A stretch of DNA of 48,652 nt, from NCBI GenBank assembly GCA_004020365.1, contig SAQR01000048.1, forward strand, positions 1-48,652. Reading direction: 5' to 3'. Numbering within the stretch: the first letter of the stretch is position 1; every line of letters begins with the position of its first letter. This document shows positions 43,242 to 48,652 of the stretch, piece by piece. Below the pieces are notes generated by a model. The model did not search any database and was not told the origin of the DNA. It saw nothing but the letters and a program-made list of their open reading frames with translations. Position numbers and translations under genes: made by a program. This DNA comes from Mesorhizobium sp. Lineage in GTDB: Bacteria; Pseudomonadota; Alphaproteobacteria; Rhizobiales; Rhizobiaceae.

Positions 43242-44381
43242 TTACATGCCCGCCTTGAATTCCTGCCAGGCCGTGACCCAGTCGTCATAGGTCGCGTGGG
43301 TTTCCGATGTGCGCGGCGGAATGCCCGGAAGGCCGGACGCGAAGATCTTGTCGATCGCCGAATAGTCGATCCGCTTGCGCGAAGCCTCGTCCAGCAGCTC
43401 GACCGCCTTTTTGGACACGGGCGCCTGCACCACCGCCATGGCGACCTCTGCCTGCACCTTCGGGTCCAGCGACTGGTTGATGAAGGCATGGGCGGTTTCG
43501 ATGTTGTCGGCCGAGATCGGGATGAACCACGCATCGACCCACAGCACCGGACCCTCTTCCGGCAAGGCCATCTCTATGGTGACGTTCTGCTCCGCCGCTT
43601 GACCCATGATGGAGGGGTCCGCGCAAAGCGCGGCGACGACTTCGCCCGAAACCATGAGGTTCATCAGCTCGCCCTGGTTCAGCGCGATGACGCGGGCTTG
43701 GTCGCGATATTTTGCGAATTCCGCGAATGTCTGCGCGAGCTCGTCCTTGGTCAGCAGGGGATATTTGGCGCCAAGGCCCGCAACACGCGCCGCGACAGGC
43801 CACGAGCTGACCGTGTCGTCCATGATCGCGATCTTGCCCTTGAATGGCGGGTCGAGCAGGTCCTTGTAGGACTTCGGCGCGGACACCTTTCCGGAATTGA
43901 AGAGGAGCGTGTTGAAGCCCCAAATATAGGGTGATCCCCACAGCTTGCCGTCGGCGAACCATGTCGGCTGGTCGTGAAACTGGGCGAAGAGGTTGTCGGC
44001 GTTGTAGTTCGGCACCTGCGCCGGATCGATCGGAGTGGCGATCTTCAGCTCGCGGATGTAGAGATCCGCATAGGCCTGATTATACTCGGCCAGGTCGATC
44101 GGCGGCGGGTTGCCGGCGACGAACTTGGCCTGAACGTCATCCTGATTGGTGATGGATGTCGCCTCGATGCTGACGCCGGTGGCTGCCTTCCAGTCGGTCA
44201 ACTGGGCGTTCAGGTCGTATCCTTCCCAAGCCATGACCTGGAGTTCGCCGCCGGGCGCGGCCTGCGCCCATGACGACATCCTGACGAGCATTGCGCCTGC
44301 CGCCACGCCCGTCATTCCGAACAGTGCTGTGCGGCGATCCATATGCATTCCATAGCTGGTCTTGGCGATTTTGTGACTCAT
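43242..44381 (-). CDS. PotD/PotF-like periplasmic binding protein
   Basis: From the ATG at 44381 the protein has 379 residues (ATGs at 44393, 44348 and 44342 are alternatives). The N-terminus has a twin-arginine-like motif (MDRRTALFGMTGVAAGAML) before cleavage near SSWAQA. The mature part shows LQVMAWEGYDLNAQLTDWKA, PPIDLAEYNQAYADLYIREL, WGSPYIWGFNTLLFNSGKV and VDAWFIPISADNIETAHAFI, typical of PotD/SBP_bac_8 proteins. The open frame continues upstream to 44933, but that part is antisense to other sequence. It heads the PotDBCA operon. Its promoter carries two GntR-type boxes, tying this importer to the sugar-acid regulon rather than polyamine control. Ligand unknown. Confidence 0.9.
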   Translation of the reverse strand: MSHKIAKTSYGMHMDRRTALFGMTGVAAGAMLVRMSSWAQAAPGGELQVMAWEGYDLNAQLTDWKAATGVSIEATSITNQDDVQAKFVAGNPPPIDLAEYNQAYADLYIRELKIATPIDPAQVPNYNADNLFAQFHDQPTWFADGKLWGSPYIWGFNTLLFNSGKVSAPKSYKDLLDPPFKGKIAIMDDTVSSWPVAARVAGLGAKYPLLTKDELAQTFAEFAKYRDQARVIALNQGELMNLMVSGEVVAALCADPSIMGQAAEQNVTIEMALPEEGPVLWVDAWFIPISADNIETAHAFINQSLDPKVQAEVAMAVVQAPVSKKAVELLDEASRKRIDYSAIDKIFASGLPGIPPRTSETHATYDDWVTAWQEFKAGM

Positions 44382-44410
44382 TGTCGCGCCCATCGTTAAC
44401 TGACTATGGG

Positions 44411-44440
44411 ATATTGGATGCATTATTGGATTGGAGTCAA
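44411..44440 (-). promoter_or_regulatory. Two GntR-type boxes upstream of the PotD-like gene
   Basis: ATATTGGATGCATTAT (44411-44426) contains TTGGATGCA, as in the importer 2 box. ATTGGAGTCAA follows at 44430-44440, with TTGGAGTCAA matching the TTGGTGTCAA box of importer 1. On the minus strand 44440-44435 reads TTGACT, a possible -35, so both boxes lie in the core promoter about 30-60 bases before the start codon. Confidence 0.6.
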
Positions 44441-44498
44441 GTTGCATCGTTGTCATCATGCCGTTTGGAACAAGCTGGGCAAGGCGACCCGGCACAAC

Positions 44499-44742
44499 AT
44501 GCTCGTCAAGGCAGAATGCAGTTGCGCCAATGTCCGCTACTGCCGTTCGGCTGACCTGATGATGGTCTATGGCGGCGGTGCCGATCCGCTGAAGCTCAAA
44601 TTCGACTGCAGCCGCTGCAAGCCAACGGTGAAGATCACATTCCTCGAGGTATCCCGAGCACCTGCCCAAGCGCCTGATGATCCACAAGCCGATGAAGATC
44701 GACGGCAAGATCCATTGGACCACCGAACGGTTCCGGGGATAA
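44499..44742 (+). pseudogene. Frameshifted small conserved hypothetical (Cys-rich, rhizobial type)
   Basis: The frame MLVKAECSCANVRYCRSADL, then MMVYGGGADPLKLKFDCSRC and KPTVKITFLE, resembles a short Cys-rich hypothetical protein common in rhizobia; upstream VWNKLGKATRHN may be its original N-terminus without a start codon. Near 44652 the frame shifts and continues PEHLPKRLMIHKPMKIDGKI to HWTTERFRG and TAA at 44740. The Cys pairs (CSC, CSRC) suggest metal binding. No function is known to me. Confidence 0.55.
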
Positions 44743-44804
44743 GCGAGCGCCTCAAGGTCCGCCTCGCCTACCAGCGCGGTTTCCAGGTCGTGGACGGCAG
44801 CACC

Positions 44805-45131
44805 ATGCTTGCTGCCTTCGAAAACGCATTCAAGTACGTCCGCGACCGCGGCGCTCGTGTCTGCCTGGACTGGGGCAGAACCGTGATCGCTGGCGAAACT
44901 GGACAGTACGATTTTACCGCGAGTTTCCTGCAATCCTCAGTCGGCCGCATTTTGAAGAACCAATGGGGTTCGCTCTCTGGAACTTGGTTCTGGTCGATCT
45001 CGACATACGATCCGCGCTTCAGTCGTCACGGCGGCCAACGCGGTAACGCCGCCACGAAAGAAAACGCGGTCCTCGAGCTCGAGCGCGAGTTCACGCGCTT
45101 CATTGCCGAGACGGACAAATACCGGCCCTAG
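44805..45131 (+). CDS. Unrecognised hypothetical protein fragment
   Basis: An open frame of 108 residues from the ATG at 44805 continues an upstream in-frame stretch (ERLKVRLAYQRGFQVVDGST) that has no start of its own. It ends at 45131, just before the IS21 end. It contains AFKYVRDRGARVCLDWGRTV, ILKNQWGSLSGTWFWSISTY and an acidic helical C-terminus ENAVLELEREFTRFIAETDK. Composition and codon use look protein-coding, but I recognise no family. It may be a 5'-truncated gene fused by the upstream lesion. Confidence 0.35.
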   Translation: MLAAFENAFKYVRDRGARVCLDWGRTVIAGETGQYDFTASFLQSSVGRILKNQWGSLSGTWFWSISTYDPRFSRHGGQRGNAATKENAVLELEREFTRFIAETDKYRP

Positions 45132-45266
45132 TTGCACCAGAGTCGGCGCTTGTGAATCGGCGTGCAATTTTGACCCCGTAGCTGGGAGGATCGGCGTCCA
45201 AAATTGACCCCCTCATTCAGCCGATCTGCGACCATCCGTTTGTTTCGGCAAACGGATGGAGAGGGG

Positions 45267-46762
45267 ATGAAGTCAGTGGATACGATCGCCCGGGTCCGGC
45301 GTGCGTTCTATGTTCAAGGCTGGTCGCTGAAGCGGATCAGCCGCGAACTGCATGTGTCACGCAATACGGTTCGCCGGATATTGCAGTCGAACGAGACCTC
45401 CTTCTCCTACGAGCGTGAGCATCAGCCGCAGCCGAAGATCGGGGCTGGCAGGTGCAGCTTGATGCTCTGCTGGACGGCAACGACGCGAGGGCGATGCGCG
45501 AGCGCCTGACGCTGATCCGCATTTATGAGGAGCTTTGCGCCCTTGGCTACGAGGGCAGCTACGACGCGATCCGGCGCTACGCCAAAGGCCGGGACAACGC
45601 TCGCGGTGCGGCCATGGCTGAGGCCTATGTGCTGCTGTTCTATCCTCCGGGCGACGCCTAGCAGTTCGACTGGAGCCACGAGATCGTCATCCTGAACGGC
45701 GTGACGGTGACCGTGAAGGTCGCTCATGTCCGGCTCTGCCACAGCCGCATGATGTTCGTCAGGGCCTATCCGCGCGAGACGCAGGAGATGGTGTTCGACG
45801 CCCACGACCGGGCCTTCGCCTTCTTCGGCGGCGCCTGCATGCGCGGCATCTACGACAACATGAAGACGGCGGTGGAGACGGTCTTCGTCGGTAAGGACCG
45901 GCAATACAATCGCCGCTTCCTGCAGATGTGCAGCCACTACCTGGTCCAGCCGGTCGCCTGCACGCCGGCGTCGGGCTGGGAGAAGGGCCAGGTCGAGACC
46001 AGGTCGGGCTGGTGCGCGAACGCTTCTTCACGCCGCGGCTGCGCTTCAAGAGCTACGAGGAGCTCAACGCCTGGCTGCTCGACAAATGCGTCGCCTATGC
46101 CAAGACCCACCGCCATGTCGACCAGCCGGAGCGCACGATCTGGGAGGTGTTCGAGGAGGAGCGCGGCAAGCTGGTCGAGTATCGCGGCCCCTTCGACGGA
46201 TTCCACACGGTTCCGCCTCGGTGTACGAAGACCTGCACCGTGAGCTTCGACAACAACAAATACTCGGTGCTGTCGACGGCGGTCGGCCGGCCGGTCGAGA
46301 TCCATGCTTATGCCGATCGCATCGTTCTCCGTCAAAACGGCGCCGTCGTGGGCGAACATGCCCGCTCGTTCGGCCGCAACCAGACGGTCTACGATCCATG
46401 GCACTACGTCCCGGTGCTGGCGAGCAAGCCCGGCGCTCTGCGCAACGGCGCGCCATTCCAAGGCTGGGAACTGCCGCCGGGAATGGAGCGGGTCAGGCGC
46501 AGGCTGAAGGCTGCCGACGATGGCGATCGGCAGATGGTGCTGATCCTGACGGCGGTGCGGTCCGACGGGCTCGACGCCGTCCAGGCCGCCTGCCAGCAGG
46601 CGCTCGCCGAGAACGTCTGCTCATCCGCCGTGATCCTCAACATCCTGGCGCGCCGGCGCGATCCGGCGCCGGCAGTCACCATCCTCACACCCGATGCGCT
46701 TCGCCTGGCTCACGAGCCACAGGCGCTGCGCCCGCTGCGACAGCCTCAGGAGGGCAAGCTGA
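45267..46762 (+). pseudogene. istA: IS21 transposase gene istA, multiply disrupted
   Basis: The start MKSVDTIARVRRAFYVQGWS has an IstA helix-turn-helix (LKRISRELHVSRNTVRRIL). The frame shifts near 45460, meets TAG at 45659-45661 just before QFDWSHE (first catalytic Asp), continues RGIYDNMKTAV (second Asp) and GWEKGQVE (catalytic Glu), shifts again near 46003 to GLVRERFFTPRLRFKSYEEL, and shifts near 46715, where RCARCDSLRRAS and TGA (46760-46762) mark the natural end. That TGA overlaps the istB start, the usual IS21 arrangement. With one nonsense codon and three frameshifts the gene is dead. Confidence 0.85.
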
Positions 46763-47337
46763 TGGAACGAACCGAAGTTCTGGACCTGATGGGAACGCTG
46801 AAGCTCTACGGAATGCGCAGCGCCTACGACGAGATCATGGCCACCGCCATCAAGCGCCAGCACGAGCCGCCCAGGATCGTCGGCGGCCTGCTCTCGGCCG
46901 AGATCGCCGAGAAGCAGGCACGTTCGATCAAATACCAGCTCACCGTCGCCAAACTGCCGCTCGCCAAGGACATCGACGACTTCGACTTCGCCGACACGCC
47001 GGTCAACGAGGCGCTGGTCCGCGATCTCGCCACCGGGGCCTTCGTCGCTGACCAGCGCAACGCCGTGCTCATCGGCGGCACCGGAACCGGCAAGTCGCAT
47101 CTGGCGATCGCGATCGCCCGCGCCCTCATCCGTGGTGGAGCACGCGGACGCTTCTTCAACCGCCTCGAGACCGAGCATCGCGCCGGAAAGCAGGGACGCA
47201 TCGCCGACTACCTCACCCGGCTCGACTTCGCCGTGCTCGACGAACTCGGCTATCTGCCCTTCGCGCAGGCCGGCGAACAGTTGCTCTTCCATCTGATCAG
47301 CCGGCTCTACGCGAACCAACTGCGGTTTTCCGTTGCA
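46762..47337 (+). pseudogene. istB: IS21 helper ATPase gene istB, 3'-truncated
   Basis: From the ATG at 46762 the product reads MERTEVLDLMGTLKLYGMRS with Walker A GGTGTGKSHLAIA, a short gap after ARGRFFN where about five family residues are missing, and FAVLDELGYLPFAQAGEQLL as Walker B region. After LISRLYA the family C-terminus (normally ERTSxIVTTNL onward) is absent and unrelated residues follow to a stop at 47367. About a quarter of the AAA+ helper protein is lost, so it is non-functional. Confidence 0.85.
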
Positions 47338-47462
47338 GGGAGCGCTCGTCGTTCAGGGCGCAAATGAAGGCGCGGCGCCGGCAGAGGCAGAGTGGGGGCC
47401 AGAATGCGGTGGCGGGTAGCGGCTGGGAGAGAGGCTCCCGGCGCCCGTCGCGGAGCAAACCC

Positions 47463-48652
47463 ATGACACAGATGGAAATTCACGCCCCTAAACCGAGTTC
47501 GCGGAATGGCTACAAGGTTGACGTCAGTCGAGGCCAGCGCATCGGCCGAGTGTCGTCGGAATGGTTCAACCGGCCGGCGGACGAGCGTTACCTGTCGCTC
47601 AAAGACCTCCACAATTCGGTGAAGCGGCGATCCGCCAGAAGCCGTACCCGCATCGTGGAGAGCAAGGCAATCCGCATTGAAGCCAGTCGTGATGATCCCG
47701 AACGGTTGACACTCATGCTGCCGGATGCCGCAGCCCCCATCGCTCCGACACATTGGAGCTTTGGGCAGCTTTCCAGCTTGGTCGGCGCGCCCGCAAACTA
47801 CCTGCGCCAACTCCCGGCAGCGCTAGCAGGCATCAATCTGCAATACGGCCTGACCTCGAATCGGACCGAGCAGGTCAAGACCCTTGAGATCGAAAACGGC
47901 CGCCTCGAGCTGCGAGCGGTGACGGGTCCGGACTATGGTCGCATCTTCGACCACGAGCTGGTTGAGACGGTGCAGAGGATCGCTGGTAGCGGCAACGGCG
48001 ATACACGCTGGAAGGTGCCGGGCATGCTCGACTGGTCGACGAGGATCTACAATCCCAACGCGGACATCACCAAGGACACGACTACGCTCTATGCGTCCGA
48101 TCGCGACGTATTTCTGTTTCTAGTGGACGATCTCAATCCGATTGAAGCGGGCAGACTGTCGAACGGTGAGCCGGATATCTATTTCCGCGGGTTCTATTGC
48201 TGGAACTCGGAAGTCGGGGCTCGCACCCTCGGAATCGCCAGCTTCTATCTGCGTGCAGTGTGCCAAAACAGGAACCTGTGGGGCGTGGAAGATTTCGAGG
48301 AGATCACCATCCGGCATTCGAAGTATGCCGCCTCGCGCTTTGCTCAGGAAGCGGAGCCGGCGCTGATCCAGTTCGCGGATTCCTCGCCGATGCCCTTCGT
48401 TAACGGCATCAAGGCCGCCCGCGAGCGGATTGTCGCTCGCGACGACGAGGACCGCAGCACCTTTCTGCGGAAGCGCGGCTTCTCGAAGGCAGAGACCTCG
48501 AAAATTATCGACACCGTTCTGATGGAAGAAGGGCGGCCACCGGAGTCGGTATTCGATTTCGTGCAGGGCATAACACGTGTGGCGCGCGACAAGCCGCACC
48601 AGGATGCACGGCTCGACATGGAGGGCAGGGCAAAGAAGCTTCTCGATCTCGC
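47463..48652 (+). CDS. DUF932 (phage/plasmid-related) protein, 3' end outside the window
   Basis: An uninterrupted frame from the ATG at 47463 runs off the right edge (396 complete codons). It reads MTQMEIHAPKPSSRNGYKVD, LDWSTRIYNPNADITKDTTT, ASDRDVFLFLVDDLNPIEAG, GFYCWNSEVGARTLGIASFY and NRNLWGVEDFEEITIRHSKY. These match DUF932 proteins of plasmids and prophages, including the conserved FRGFYCWNSEVG region. Their role is unknown; in rhizobia they often lie in a conserved block of plasmid or integrative-element maintenance genes. The upstream gap from 47338 holds only GC-rich sequence and the end of the istB frame. It suggests that plasmid backbone begins here. Confidence 0.85.
   Translation, partial: MTQMEIHAPKPSSRNGYKVDVSRGQRIGRVSSEWFNRPADERYLSLKDLHNSVKRRSARSRTRIVESKAIRIEASRDDPERLTLMLPDAAAPIAPTHWSFGQLSSLVGAPANYLRQLPAALAGINLQYGLTSNRTEQVKTLEIENGRLELRAVTGPDYGRIFDHELVETVQRIAGSGNGDTRWKVPGMLDWSTRIYNPNADITKDTTTLYASDRDVFLFLVDDLNPIEAGRLSNGEPDIYFRGFYCWNSEVGARTLGIASFYLRAVCQNRNLWGVEDFEEITIRHSKYAASRFAQEAEPALIQFADSSPMPFVNGIKAARERIVARDDEDRSTFLRKRGFSKAETSKIIDTVLMEEGRPPESVFDFVQGITRVARDKPHQDARLDMEGRAKKLLDL

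Larger units (their letters stand above)
45151..47337 (+). mobile_element. Decayed IS21-family insertion sequence
   Basis: The element comprises an IstA-like gene with several lesions and a 3'-truncated IstB-like gene. The left end is marked by two direct repeats of the form ATCGGCGT-N7-TGACCCC (45156-45177 and 45190-45211, 34 bases apart), like the multiple terminal repeats of IS21 elements. The right end is lost: the IstB reading diverges near 47320-47337 into unrelated sequence leading to the DUF932 gene. The copy cannot transpose by itself. Confidence 0.8.

Noticed and set aside
45151-47337. A functional IS21 element
   Set aside because: istA has a stop and three frameshifts, istB lacks its C-terminus, and no right terminal repeat is seen.
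1-48652. CRISPR arrays, tRNA or rRNA genes, integrase and att sites
   Set aside because: No regularly spaced repeats, cloverleaf-like sequence, rRNA motifs or recombinase genes were recognised by eye.

Overview
The window looks like an accessory replicon or island of a GC-rich alphaproteobacterium, most likely a Hyphomicrobiales member of the Mesorhizobium/Rhizobium kind. This rests on the strongly GC-biased codon use, the abundance of RbsABC-type and PotABCD-type ABC importers, stand-alone LigD-type ligases, an IS21 element and a DUF932 gene of the kind found on rhizobial plasmids. No rRNA, tRNA, CRISPR array or core housekeeping operon was seen.

Layout. (1) 1-5.6 kb is a mosaic edge: two ATP-dependent DNA ligases flank a DUF2971 gene, an HNH-like gene and a broken TRIC-channel gene, followed by broken Lrp and haloacid-dehalogenase genes. 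(2) 5.7-11.1 kb carries a DapA-like aldolase and a GMC oxidoreductase (+), facing a GntR/FCD repressor, a DUF1349 protein and a proline-racemase-family enzyme (-). (3) 11.1-21.5 kb holds two divergent sugar-type ABC importers. The leftward one has frameshifts in two genes. The rightward one has an unusual TPR protein between its two permeases. (4) 21.5-25.6 kb carries an aldehyde dehydrogenase, a Gfo/Idh/MocA oxidoreductase and a broken second aldehyde dehydrogenase. (5) 25.7-34.3 kb is a LacI-controlled block: an XylFHG-like importer followed by hydantoinase A/B-type subunits with a four-cysteine miniature protein between them. (6) 34.4-40.3 kb has an SDR remnant, a GntR regulator with two predicted DNA-binding regions, a UxaA-family dehydratase, and a divergent aldolase / AroE-like dehydrogenase / DegT aminotransferase operon. 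(7) 40.4-44.4 kb is a PotABCD-like importer. (8) 44.4-48.65 kb is an edge with hypothetical-gene remnants, a decayed IS21 element and a DUF932 gene running off the window.

How the genes work together. Near-palindromic boxes of the form TTGnATnCAA, or the related TTGGnnTCAA, lie in seven promoter regions: the first aldolase, the GntR gene, the racemase, importers 1 and 2, the UxaA/aldolase divergent region, and the polyamine-type importer. I infer one GntR/FCD regulon joining uptake of small polar compounds (sugar acids, amino acids or amino sugars) to dehydration, aldol cleavage, oxidation and transamination. The LacI block in the middle has its own TTTAACGTTAAA operator. The substrate cannot be read from the sequence.

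Many genes carry single-base lesions. They may be genuine decay, or draft-assembly errors in otherwise working genes such as importer 1.
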